Shown piece after piece: positions 16,101 through 23,155 of a DNA stretch of 32,120 nucleotides. The notes below the pieces were generated by a model that was given only the letters and a program-made list of their open reading frames with translations, was not told the origin of the DNA and made no database searches. Position numbers and translations under genes: made by a program. Numbering within the stretch: position 1 is the stretch's first letter; each line of letters opens with the position of its first letter. Source of the DNA: an uncultured Eubacteriales bacterium (GTDB taxonomy: Bacteria; Bacillota; Clostridia; Peptostreptococcales; Anaerovoracaceae); the NCBI GenBank assembly GCA_900318105.1, contig ONJG01000059.1:1-32120 (forward strand), written 5' to 3'.

Positions 16101-16568
16101 GTCATCAGCTACACCGATATAACCGGCGTTCTGATCAAGTCCGTCAAGACCATCACCAACGCCGTCAGCTACGTACTCATAGCATTCGTGGCCATTTCAC
16201 TCATAGTGTCTTCAATCATGATCGGAGTCATCACATATATCTCCGTTCTCGAGAGGACCAAGGAGATCGGAATACTCCGCGCTATCGGTGCATCAAAGAA
16301 AGATATAGCTCGCATATTCAATGCAGAGACGATAATCATCGGTCTTGTGGCCGGTGCAATCGGAATAGGCGCAAGCCTGCTCCTTCTCATACCTATCAAT
16401 AAGGTCCTGCTAGACCTGACCAAGATTGCGGCTCTCAAGGCCGTGCTGCCTGCCGCCGGAGGCGTCGCGCTGATTATCATCAGCATATTCCTGACGTTCA
16501 TCGCAGGACTCATCCCGTCAGGAATGGCAGCACGCAAAGATCCTGTAGTCGCCCTGCGAACCGAATAA
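13107..16568 (+). CDS. MacB/FtsX-type ABC transporter, fused ATPase and permease
   Basis: An 1153-residue fusion. Residues 1-225 form a complete LolD/MacB-type ATPase: Walker A GPSGCGKTT (38-46), Q-loop VFQSYNL, signature MSGGQ (142-146), Walker B IILADEPTGALD (162-173) and H-loop His198. A first transmembrane helix follows at about 279-299. A very large extracellular region of about 720 residues, rich in charged helical segments, comes next, then the FtsX-like permease end with three helices (about 1020-1150; TNAVSYVLIAFVAISLIVSSIM, ERTKEIGILRAIGASKKDIA). The order ABC-TM-extracellular-TM3 is that of MacB. Members act as mechanotransmission pumps, expelling peptides or antibiotics or driving periplasmic or envelope processes. 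The extracellular domain is longer than in typical MacB. A TATAAT at 13058-13063 is a possible -10. The gene stands alone. Confidence 0.9.
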   Translation: MLELKNITKEYVTGAETVHALKGVSLAFRPSEFVAILGPSGCGKTTMLNIMGGLDQYTSGDLVIGGVSTKEYKDADWDAYRNDTIGFVFQSYNLISHQSVLANVELALTLSGVSAGERRRRAVEALEQVGLGDQINKRPAEMSGGQVQRVAIARALINDPDIILADEPTGALDTETSTQVMDILKDISTRKLVIMVTHNPDLAEQYANRIIRLSDGQIISDSNPYVPGAAKAAAALASTGALSSAVSRRASGRKNKSMSMKTALQLSLNNLMTKKARTLLTAFAGSIGIIGIALILSVSNGFQKYIDKLEEDTLSSYPLTIQTETADMTSMITAFASNVQDTKGADSGDNIHEQQIMTDLLASVGSNDLAAFKKRIDSNIGTVGKWFNAYDYSYGLSVNIYSTDMKYGPLRVSPGSIMQSYMSGMQQSNFSMMNTDVFFQMMDNEKLLKTQYKVLAGEWPKKYNELLLVLDSEDQLNDYVVYTLGLRDPQELKDMISDVMAGKKVENTNKRLEWTYDDFLGKEFALVHACDTYRRNSSYDVWEDMTDDEAYMEDLIKKSEKLKITGIVCAKEASGANAMDSGIGYLPSLTSHMIDYAKESEIVKIQRAQDKVDVFSGKTFEEIRNNEGGGLGFEDMISIDEDKLKSALGGDIDPNAVKNDIADIAQKEVEDLSANDSAEKIADDVNKALLAACESMNTYIVNRYSKDPKKFKLDDALIDEAYAASLDKGGHAKTVNALLKGYATGLKNNEAKSEIMKALKAASDPTIEQKLKETAQEEAAKELVKNMPSGIEIKEAEALEILKNGITAKEIIERSGGLLPEEQAEEIAAQINETVDNYNKAIDKRIAEEMKKMPKPADALKQGLDGVVQFIINQDKTQEGIKQYGKGIEMMQDYQVVGPALGKATEAVASQFNVNPAGIADAFTMKMSEDEITRLITAYVSGGEESNYERNLRKLGYADINKPYSMSFYLKDFESKENFMKFIDDYNQEMQDNGDDDMVISYTDITGVLIKSVKTITNAVSYVLIAFVAISLIVSSIMIGVITYISVLERTKEIGILRAIGASKKDIARIFNAETIIIGLVAGAIGIGASLLLLIPINKVLLDLTKIAALKAVLPAAGGVALIIISIFLTFIAGLIPSGMAARKDPVVALRTE

Positions 16569-16575
16569 AAAAGAA

Positions 16576-16603
16576 ACGGCAGCGTCTGCCACCGTCCTTT
16601 TTT
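16576..16603 (+). terminator. Intrinsic terminator of the ABC gene
   Basis: Hairpin with ACGG/CCGT outer (16576-16579, 16592-16595) and GGCAG/CTGCC inner (16578-16582, 16586-16590) pairings, then a six-T run (16598-16603). Confidence 0.75.
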
Positions 16604-16690
16604 GTCTTAGGTATTTTATGGAAAATTGTTATATGGAGGTTACGAAGAAATCTTTCTCCGTGCCTATATACTATACCCCGATTATGTAGA

Positions 16691-17248
16691 TTAAGTGATG
16701 ATTATGAGAACATCACTTGTTAATATTATTCGAAAAGCTATCACAATCAGTATGGTTCCGCCCAGCACCGACGCTCCCCACGAGAGCTTCGTGCCGAGCT
16801 TTCTGCCCAGCAGCACACCGGCAAAGCAGATAATAAACGTGACCACCCCTATGATCAGCGAGGATGCAAGTGCCTGGTATATATCATACGAGGCCGTGGT
16901 AAATCCAACCGACAGAGCGTCTATCGACGTGGCAACCCCCTGCAGCATCAATGTCGCCAGGGTAAGTCCACCTGCCGCAGTGTCCACTTCGCTCTCGCCT
17001 TTGCCTCGTTCGAGCAGTCCTTCGCGTATCATCTTACCCCCTATATGGCCCAGCAGGAAAAAAGCCAGGACCGGAATTGCCTTATCAAACCACTCAAAAC
17101 TTTCCGCTGCGGTGTGCACCAATATCCATCCCGCGAGCGGCATCATAAATTGCCACATTGCAAAAGTGCCGGCTATAGCCGACACATTCTTAGCATTCAT
17201 CCCTCTGTCTGCCAGTCCGTTGGCGAGCGAAACGCTGAATGCGTCCAT
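16691..17248 (-). CDS. mntP: MntP-type manganese efflux pump, non-standard start
   Basis: A six-helix MntP/YebN-family protein that exports Mn2+. It shows MDAFSVSLANGL at the first ATG and the second repeat's SIDALSVGF, the paired Asp residues characteristic of the family, plus GGKMIREGL. The first ATG (17248) falls in the middle of helix 1. Upstream in frame, the codons read DLVVTSILLGVGLA directly before MDAF, exactly the missing half of the helix. There is no ATG, GTG or TTG between them and the in-frame stop; an ATA codon at 17294-17296 lies eight bases after GAGGAG. The real protein is probably about 201 residues, initiated at a rare AUA or otherwise. It lies downstream of the AEC carrier and a short anchor-like ORF. 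Confidence 0.82.
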   Translation of the reverse strand: MDAFSVSLANGLADRGMNAKNVSAIAGTFAMWQFMMPLAGWILVHTAAESFEWFDKAIPVLAFFLLGHIGGKMIREGLLERGKGESEVDTAAGGLTLATLMLQGVATSIDALSVGFTTASYDIYQALASSLIIGVVTFIICFAGVLLGRKLGTKLSWGASVLGGTILIVIAFRIILTSDVLIIIT

Positions 17249-17288
17249 CGCAAGCCCTACGCCCAGCAGTATACTGGTTACTACAAGA

Positions 17289-17396
17289 TCAGTTATCTCT
17301 TCGTCTCCTCATATACACGTATGCTATCGCTATTACGGCTATCGCCATCAGTGTAACATATATGTACATATTAGTGTAGTCTCCGGTGTTGACGAT
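17289..17396 (-). other. Sortase-signal-like tail or 26-residue membrane microprotein
   Basis: Directly after the AEC carrier's stop codon, the same frame continues for 35 sense codons: a VNTGDYTNM segment, a hydrophobic stretch (YIYVTLMAIAVIAIAYVY) and a positive end (MRRRRDN). This is the layout of an LPXTG-type cell-wall sorting signal (TGD, membrane span, arginine tail), though the proline-containing motif is degenerate. From the ATG at 17367-17369, with a GGAG element ten to eleven bases upstream, it could instead be a free 26-residue membrane peptide. It ends by overlapping the presumed MntP start. It may be a relic of a deleted surface protein or a real small protein. Confidence 0.5.
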
Positions 17397-18338
17397 TCAG
17401 AAGAGACCTGCAGTTTTGAGTATGAAGAGCCAGATTGGCATGGTGAAACACGAAAGTGCCGTGGAGATTACGACGAGTTCTCCGGCCAGTCTGCCGTTGC
17501 CCTGCATCGAGCTGGCCATGGCATAAGATGCGAGCGCGACCGGTGTGGCCAGCATGAGAGTTATGGCGACGAGTTCGACATCCCTGAATCCGAAAAGCAC
17601 TGCTCCAGCTATGCCGATCGCAGGGAAGATTATGAGTTTGCCTGCGGTGCAGATGAAAATCCTGGTGCGGTCGCTTTTGAACGACTTTATATTGAGCCCT
17701 GCTCCGAGGAGTATGAGGGCTATCGGGGAGGTGCAGTCCGAGAGCGATGTCACGGTGGTCTGCAGGATGTCCGGGAGTTTTATGTCCAGTATGATAAATA
17801 CCAGCGCCACCAGGCCTCCTTCGATGATGGGGTTGGTCAGGATGTGCAGGAGCATGTCCTTTATGTTGACGCGCCCGCCGCGGAAATATTCGAAGACTAT
17901 CACGGCGGCGGAGTTGTAGATCGGCACGACGAACAGCAGTATGACGGCTATCGGGGTCACGTTGCCTTTGCCGAAGAGGTTGATGGCTATGGGCAGTCCC
18001 ATCAGCACGTAATTGCTGCGAAAGAGAGCCTGGATCATCGCACCTCTGTGGTAGTTGTCCGGCTCTATACGGCAGACGAAAAACCAGGATGCGATCAGCT
18101 GGAACATGGTGAATGCAACGGCGTATATGATCAGGCCCGCGTTCATATGTTCCTCGAGGTTCTTTCCGTAGAGGTTATCGAACATCAAAAAAGGATAGAG
18201 CGCCACAAAAATGACATGGGTGAACTTCTTGACAGAACGGTCTCCCAGCACTTTTGACGCCCTGAGTATGGCTCCTATTATCAGATATATGGCCGACGGC
18301 ACTACTGCACCGGCACAGACCAGAAAATTCTGTAGCAT
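17397..18338 (-). CDS. AEC-family (auxin efflux carrier) transporter
   Basis: A 313-residue membrane protein with about ten helices in two halves (LVCAGAVVPSAIYLIIGAIL, YAVAFTMFQLIASWFFV, then after a hydrophilic loop VTSLSDCTSPIALILLGAGL, LIIFPAIGIAGAVLFGF, and ALSCFTMPIWLFILK). The TSPIALILLGAGL segment is the family hallmark in the second half. Bacterial members include malate and other carboxylate permeases (MleP, MdcF). It starts twelve bases after the isocitrate dehydrogenase stop, so it is probably the last gene of the citrate operon, which suggests a di- or tricarboxylate substrate; this is inference. No good Shine-Dalgarno is seen. The stop codon is followed in frame by the anchor-like remnant. 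Confidence 0.88.
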   Translation of the reverse strand: MLQNFLVCAGAVVPSAIYLIIGAILRASKVLGDRSVKKFTHVIFVALYPFLMFDNLYGKNLEEHMNAGLIIYAVAFTMFQLIASWFFVCRIEPDNYHRGAMIQALFRSNYVLMGLPIAINLFGKGNVTPIAVILLFVVPIYNSAAVIVFEYFRGGRVNIKDMLLHILTNPIIEGGLVALVFIILDIKLPDILQTTVTSLSDCTSPIALILLGAGLNIKSFKSDRTRIFICTAGKLIIFPAIGIAGAVLFGFRDVELVAITLMLATPVALASYAMASSMQGNGRLAGELVVISTALSCFTMPIWLFILKTAGLF

Positions 18339-18350
18339 GTACAGATTATA

Positions 18351-19526
18351 CTACAGATTGCTCCTGACTTCTTTGGCAAATTCTTTGCAGCTTTTTCCTC
18401 CCGGAAGTCCGGTCATCATGCTGCCGAGTTTTGCATCCGCTTTGCTTACTGCAGATTCGAGTCTGTCTGCTTTATCGCCGAGCCCGATGTGGCGGAGCAT
18501 CATGACCGCCGCAGTAATGAGACTTGCGGGATTGGCCAGGTGGGCGATTCCGTCCTCCACCATACGCGGTGCGGAGCCGTGTATGGCCTCGAACATGGCC
18601 ATATCCGTTCCGATATTTGCAGAGCCCGCGGTTCCGACTCCGCCCTGTATCTGTGCAGCCTCGTCGGTGATGATGTCTCCGTAGAGATTGGGCAGCACGA
18701 ATACTTCAAAACCGCTTCTTATGTCTTTATTTACGAGATTGGCTGCCATGATGTCCACAAACCATGTATCTGTTTCAATCTCCGGATATCCCTTTGCAAC
18801 TTCGAGTGCGATCTGCTGGAAATCCCCGTCCGTTTTTTTCATGATATTGGCCTTGGTGACTATGGAGACCTTTTTCTTTCCGTTCGCGCGGGCGAAGTCG
18901 TAGGCCGCCTTTGCGATCCTGCGGCTTCCCTCTGCGGTGGTCACTTTAAAATCCACCGAGAGACCGTCGCCGGTCCCGTCTCCGAGTCTGATGCCGCGGC
19001 TTCCGAGCGCGTACTCGCCCTCGGTGTTCTCACGGAAGAATGTCCAGTCTATCCCCTCTTCATCTACCTTTACGGGTCTGACATTGGCGAAGAGATCGAA
19101 GTATTTTCTGAGAAATACATTTGCGCTCTCGAGATTGACCCCGCCCATCGCAGCGTTCGGCGTTGTGGTCGGGCCTTTCAGGATAACATCACAGGCTTCC
19201 ATCTGCGCGAGCACGTCTTTCGGAACGGTCTCTTCCTTTGCCAGCCTGTTCTCAATCGTAAAACCTTCTATCTCTTTGAACGAGACTCTGCCCGAGCCGA
19301 GTTCCTCCTTCAGGAGTTCCTCCAGGACCGCTTTCGTCTCCTCCATTATTACGGGGCCTATGCCGTCTCCCGGCGCGAGGCCTATCACAACAGAGGACTT
19401 GCCGGATGCTCCGGCGCTCACTCCGGCTCCGATCCTGCTGTTTCTCTCGTATTGCTCGGCGAGCATCTCCTTGAACTTCAGGGCCGCCTCTTCAATTTGC
19501 TTTTCAATCTCTTTGTTCATACCCAT
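18351..19526 (-). CDS. icd: Isocitrate dehydrogenase (isocitrate/isopropylmalate family)
   Basis: A 391-residue beta-decarboxylating dehydrogenase. The signature pieces are GLAPGDGIGP (49-58), the substrate loop SANVFLRKYF with Ser134, Asn136 and Arg140, FANVRPVK (Arg150), FFRENTEGEYA (Arg165, Tyr172), TKANIMKKTDG and NLYGDIITDEAAQIQGG. The S-x-N-x3-R pattern is that of isocitrate, not isopropylmalate, dehydrogenases. It forms 2-oxoglutarate from isocitrate; NAD versus NADP preference was not determined. The N-terminus has about 45 residues of charged helix ahead of the usual start. An AGGGA site is better spaced for the third codon (ATG at 19520). It begins five bases after the aconitase stop. 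Confidence 0.9.
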   Translation of the reverse strand: MGMNKEIEKQIEEAALKFKEMLAEQYERNSRIGAGVSAGASGKSSVVIGLAPGDGIGPVIMEETKAVLEELLKEELGSGRVSFKEIEGFTIENRLAKEETVPKDVLAQMEACDVILKGPTTTPNAAMGGVNLESANVFLRKYFDLFANVRPVKVDEEGIDWTFFRENTEGEYALGSRGIRLGDGTGDGLSVDFKVTTAEGSRRIAKAAYDFARANGKKKVSIVTKANIMKKTDGDFQQIALEVAKGYPEIETDTWFVDIMAANLVNKDIRSGFEVFVLPNLYGDIITDEAAQIQGGVGTAGSANIGTDMAMFEAIHGSAPRMVEDGIAHLANPASLITAAVMMLRHIGLGDKADRLESAVSKADAKLGSMMTGLPGGKSCKEFAKEVRSNL

Positions 19527-19531
19527 ATTCC

Positions 19532-21475
19532 CTATTTCTTAGCCGTATATTTCAGAAGTCCACCCGCGAGCAGCATTTCTTTTTGTCTGTCCGCAAGCTC
19601 CATCCTGAGCGGGATGTCGCAGGATGTGCCGTCTGCTTTTTTGACTGTCATCACTATTCTGTCTGCCTTGAGCCCCTCGTGCACGCTGTGCATGGAGACG
19701 CTGTCTCCCTGCCCGATTTTGTCGTAGTCCGCCTCGTTTTCAAACTCCAGAGGCAGTATCCCGGCGTTGACGAGATTTGCGGCATGTATCCTGGCAAACG
19801 ACTTTGCGACCACTGCCTTGATGCCGAGGTAAAGCGGCACGAGCGCTGCGTGTTCGCGGGACGATCCCTGGCCGTAGTTCTGGCCTCCGACTATGATGCC
19901 GGAGCCTGCGGCTTTGGCTCTCTCCGGAAATTCCGGATCCACAACCTCAAAGCAGTACTGCGAGAGGTGAGGGATGTTCGATCTGTACGGCAGTATCTTG
20001 GAGCCCGCCGGCATTATGTGGTCTGTCGTGATATTGTCCTCTACCTTGAGGAGCACTTCCGTGTCTATCTCATCCCCGAGAGGATGTGTATCCGGGAATG
20101 ACTTGATATTCGGTCCCTTGATGACTTCGGCAGTCTTTGCAGCCTCTTCATCAAGAGGAGCTATGATGCCGCTGTCGTTTATTCTGAATTTATCAGGCAC
20201 ATCATAAACCGATGCGTCGGCTTTTGCATCCGATGTCGACGGGTCCGTGATATATCCCGTAAGAGCCGATGCAACGGCCGTCTCGGGAGACACCAGATAG
20301 ACCTGTCCGTCCTTGGTTCCGGACCTTCCGAGGAAGTTCCTGTTGAAAGTCCTGAGCGACACTCCTGCCGAGCTCGGTGAAAATCCCATTCCGATGCACG
20401 GGCCGCATGCGCACTCGAGCACCCTGGCTCCCGCATCGATGAGGTCGGTCAGAGCACCGCATTCTGCCAGCATGGAAAATACCTGCCTCGAGCCCGGGGA
20501 TACCGAAAGGCTCACGCTGTCTGCGATCTTCCTGCCCCTCAGCATGGATGCGGCTTTGAGCATGTCAGCAAGAGATGAGTTGGTGCAGGATCCGATGCAG
20601 ACCTGGTCCACCTTTATATCCGAAAGATCCGATACGGGCTTTACATTATCCGGGCTATGCGGACATGCAGCCAGTGGTTTAAGAGCGGACAGGTCCACGC
20701 TTATCACCTTGTCATATACCGCATCCTCATCACTCGAAAGAGGCTTCCAGTCCGATTCTCTGTCCTGGGCTCTCAGGAAATCTCTCGTTACTTCGTCGCT
20801 TGGGAATATGGAGGTCGTGGCGCCAAGCTCTGCACCCATGTTGGTGATGGTGCAGCGCTCAGGTACGCTCAGCGTCCCTACGCCTTCTCCCGCATATTCG
20901 ACTATGTATCCGACACCGCCCTTGACGCTGAGCTGCCTGAGGACGTCAAGTATGACGTCCTTGGCGCTTACCCCTGCCCCAAGGCGGCCCTTCAGTTCGA
21001 CCTTGATCATGCCGGGCATCGGTATGTAGTACGCTCCGCCTCCCATGGCCACTGCGACGTCCATGCCCCCGGCACCCATGGCCAGCATGCCGAGGCCTCC
21101 GCCTGTCGGCGTATGCGAGTCGGAGCCTATCAGCGTCTTACCCGGCACCCCGAACCTCTCGTAGTGCACCTGGTGGCAGATGCCGTTGCCCGGCCTGGAA
21201 TAATAGATTCCGTGCTTGGCCGCCACGGTCTGTATGTACCTGTGGTCATCCGCATTCATAAAGCCCGACTGCAGGGTGTTGTGGTCTATATATGCCACGG
21301 ACCTTTCGGTCCTGACCCTTGGCACTCCCATGGATTCAAATTCCAGATATGCCATGGTGCCCGTCGCATCCTGCGTCAGAGTCTGGTCTATCCTGAGCCC
21401 TATCTCAGACCCGGGCACCATCTCTCCGCTCAGCAGGTGTTCTTTTATTATCTTTTGTGCTATCGTCTGTCCCAT
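19532..21475 (-). CDS. Aconitate hydratase, short (Aquifex-type) form
   Basis: A 647-residue aconitase of the compact anaerobe-type group close to the isopropylmalate isomerase family. The [4Fe-4S] ligands are Cys297 (in CIGSCTNSS) and Cys357/Cys360 (in CACGPCIGMG). Further family motifs are IGSDSHTPTGGGLGML (117-131), NRNFLGRSG (378-386) and the swivel-domain GGQNYGQGSSREHAAL. It interconverts citrate and isocitrate through cis-aconitate. The N-terminal order (domains 1-3 then swivel on the same chain) is complete, so no separate small subunit is needed. It starts nine bases after the Re-citrate synthase and precedes isocitrate dehydrogenase, matching the order of the pathway. The iron-sulfur cluster would be oxygen-sensitive, fitting an anaerobe. 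Confidence 0.93.
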   Translation of the reverse strand: MGQTIAQKIIKEHLLSGEMVPGSEIGLRIDQTLTQDATGTMAYLEFESMGVPRVRTERSVAYIDHNTLQSGFMNADDHRYIQTVAAKHGIYYSRPGNGICHQVHYERFGVPGKTLIGSDSHTPTGGGLGMLAMGAGGMDVAVAMGGGAYYIPMPGMIKVELKGRLGAGVSAKDVILDVLRQLSVKGGVGYIVEYAGEGVGTLSVPERCTITNMGAELGATTSIFPSDEVTRDFLRAQDRESDWKPLSSDEDAVYDKVISVDLSALKPLAACPHSPDNVKPVSDLSDIKVDQVCIGSCTNSSLADMLKAASMLRGRKIADSVSLSVSPGSRQVFSMLAECGALTDLIDAGARVLECACGPCIGMGFSPSSAGVSLRTFNRNFLGRSGTKDGQVYLVSPETAVASALTGYITDPSTSDAKADASVYDVPDKFRINDSGIIAPLDEEAAKTAEVIKGPNIKSFPDTHPLGDEIDTEVLLKVEDNITTDHIMPAGSKILPYRSNIPHLSQYCFEVVDPEFPERAKAAGSGIIVGGQNYGQGSSREHAALVPLYLGIKAVVAKSFARIHAANLVNAGILPLEFENEADYDKIGQGDSVSMHSVHEGLKADRIVMTVKKADGTSCDIPLRMELADRQKEMLLAGGLLKYTAKK

Positions 21476-21484
21476 CTTTTCTGC

Positions 21485-22918
21485 CTATTTCTGCTCCGCC
21501 ATAAACTCATCTACCTTGTGGTGGATCTCATCCACGCCTATCTCAGCCACACGGCCGGATGCGTACTCCGCATCCACCCAGTCCTTGATGTATGCAACTA
21601 TGGCGCTGTGTTTATCCACCTGCTTGCTTCCCTTGAGACCGTAGCTTGCGTTCAGCCAGTGCGCTATGCCGGCAGCTCCGGAGTTCTGGTTGATGTTGAC
21701 CAGCGGAGGTCTGCCCAGGAATTTGCCTGTATCAAAGATGTTGTAGATTTCTTCATTTTTAAGAAGCCCGTCTGCGTGGATACCCGCCCTGGTCACGTTG
21801 AAGTTCGCACCCGCAAAAGGAGTCTGAGCCGGAAGGGTGTATCCGACCTGCTTTTCGTAGTAGCGCGCGAGGTCCGTAATCACGGTGGTGTCCATTCCGT
21901 CGAGCGTGCCCTTGAGCTGTGCATATTCGAACACCATGGCCTCAAGAGGTACGTTGCCCGTCCTCTCGCCTATTCCAAAGAGCGTGCAGTTGACGGCACC
22001 GCAGCCGTAGAGCCACGCAGTGCCCGCATTGACCACGGCTTTATAGAAGTCGTTGTGACCGTGCCACTCCAGGCATTCGCTCGGAACTCCGGCATACTGA
22101 TGGAGTCCGTAGATGATGCCCGGCACGGATCTCGGCATGGCAACTCCCTGGTAAGGCACTCCGTATCCCATGGTGTCGCAGAGCCTTATCTTGGCCGGCA
22201 TACCTGCCTGCTCGGACATCTCCTGCACCGCGGATACGAAAGGTACCACGAAGCCGTAGAAGTCAGCCCTTGTTATGTCCTCGAGATGGCAGCGCGGTAC
22301 AATACCCGCCTCAAAAGCATCATGCACTATCGAAAGATAGTGATCCATGGCCTGAGGTCTGGACATCCCGAGTTTATAGAATATGTGGTAGTCAGAGCAG
22401 CTTGTGAGTATGCCGGTCTCCCTGACGCCCATCTCCTTTACAATCTTGAAGTCCTCTTTTTTAGCCCTTATCCATGTCGTTATCTCGGGAAACTCAAGTC
22501 CGAGGTCCTGGCATGCCCTGATGGCTTCCTTGTCTCTGTCGCTGTATGTAAAGAACTCGGTCTGCCTGATGATTCCCTTGGGACCCGAAAGCTTGGACAT
22601 CATCTTGAATATGTCCACTATCTGCTTGGTCGTGTACGGCTCCCTGGACTGCTGGCCGTCCCTGAATGTAGAGTCTGTGATCAGTATCTCCTCCGGCATC
22701 CCGTACGGGCTGGTTCTGAAGTTGAATCCGATTTTCGGAATTTCAACATATTCGAAGAACTCCCTCAGGAGATTGGGCTCGGGCACGTCCTGCACGGTAT
22801 AATGAACCGCTTCCATCTCCAGGAGATTGGTCCTCTCGCCTATCCTGGTTCTCATGGCGCGGTCACTGCCGGCGCTGCCCACTGTTTTTTTACCTGTCTT
22901 GCTCTTTTTCTCTGCCAT
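21485..22918 (-). CDS. Re-type citrate synthase (HMGL/LeuA superfamily)
   Basis: A 477-residue enzyme of the DRE-TIM metallolyase group that includes isopropylmalate and homocitrate synthases. Motifs are ITDSTFRDGQQSREPYT with catalytic Arg86-Asp87, LCDTMGYGVPY, the metal-binding HGHND (286-290), and GIGERTGNVPLE (315-326). No LeuA-type regulatory domain follows the barrel and its short C-terminal helices. Sequence style and neighbours (aconitase, isocitrate dehydrogenase) match the Re-citrate synthase first characterised in Clostridium kluyveri, which condenses acetyl-CoA and oxaloacetate with opposite stereochemistry to the common enzyme. A homocitrate synthase is the main alternative, made less likely by the absence of lysine or nitrogenase genes. 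GGAGG lies seven bases before the ATG; the promoter is at 22958-22986. Confidence 0.87.
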   Translation of the reverse strand: MAEKKSKTGKKTVGSAGSDRAMRTRIGERTNLLEMEAVHYTVQDVPEPNLLREFFEYVEIPKIGFNFRTSPYGMPEEILITDSTFRDGQQSREPYTTKQIVDIFKMMSKLSGPKGIIRQTEFFTYSDRDKEAIRACQDLGLEFPEITTWIRAKKEDFKIVKEMGVRETGILTSCSDYHIFYKLGMSRPQAMDHYLSIVHDAFEAGIVPRCHLEDITRADFYGFVVPFVSAVQEMSEQAGMPAKIRLCDTMGYGVPYQGVAMPRSVPGIIYGLHQYAGVPSECLEWHGHNDFYKAVVNAGTAWLYGCGAVNCTLFGIGERTGNVPLEAMVFEYAQLKGTLDGMDTTVITDLARYYEKQVGYTLPAQTPFAGANFNVTRAGIHADGLLKNEEIYNIFDTGKFLGRPPLVNINQNSGAAGIAHWLNASYGLKGSKQVDKHSAIVAYIKDWVDAEYASGRVAEIGVDEIHHKVDEFMAEQK

Positions 22919-22945
22919 TTCCTGTCCTCCTTCAATCTGGAGAAA

Positions 22946-22986
22946 ATGTATACATGTATTCTAATTCCAAGTCCCGTGCAAGTCAA
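22946..22986 (-). promoter_or_regulatory. Promoter and candidate operator of the citrate operon
   Basis: On the minus strand TTGACT (22981-22986), a 17-base spacer and TAGAAT (22958-22963). The palindrome ATGTATACAT (22946-22955) covers the expected transcription start. A second copy of its core TGTATACA lies at 23133-23140 in the palindrome ATTGTATACAAT (23131-23142). Cores of this kind resemble GntR-family operators (TnGTnnACnA). Confidence 0.6.
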
Positions 22987-23041
22987 TCCCAAATCGCATC
23001 TTTTCATTGATTTTTCAGTACTTTTCGTTTTCGGGCCAAAG

Positions 23042-23071
23042 AAAAAAGACCGTCAGCCACAGGCTTCGGTC
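23042..23071 (-). terminator. Intrinsic terminator of the flavodoxin-like gene
   Basis: GACCG/CGGTC outer arms (23048-23052, 23067-23071) with an inner AGCC/GGCT stem; on the minus strand six T follow (23042-23047). Confidence 0.8.
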
Positions 23072-23155
23072 TATTTTGTCGTATTTATAAAGTATATCGG
23101 CCCTCCGAAAAATGCTTCCGAAAACCGCATATTGTATACAATCAGCCGCAAACTG

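Noticed and set aside
16618..16689. A 23-codon plus-strand ORF after the ABC gene
   Set aside because: It follows the terminator, has no convincing ribosome binding site and no recognisable features.
16695..18257. A 520-codon plus-strand frame opposite MntP and the AEC carrier
   Set aside because: Antisense shadow; composition is unlike a folded protein and the opposite strand encodes clear membrane proteins.
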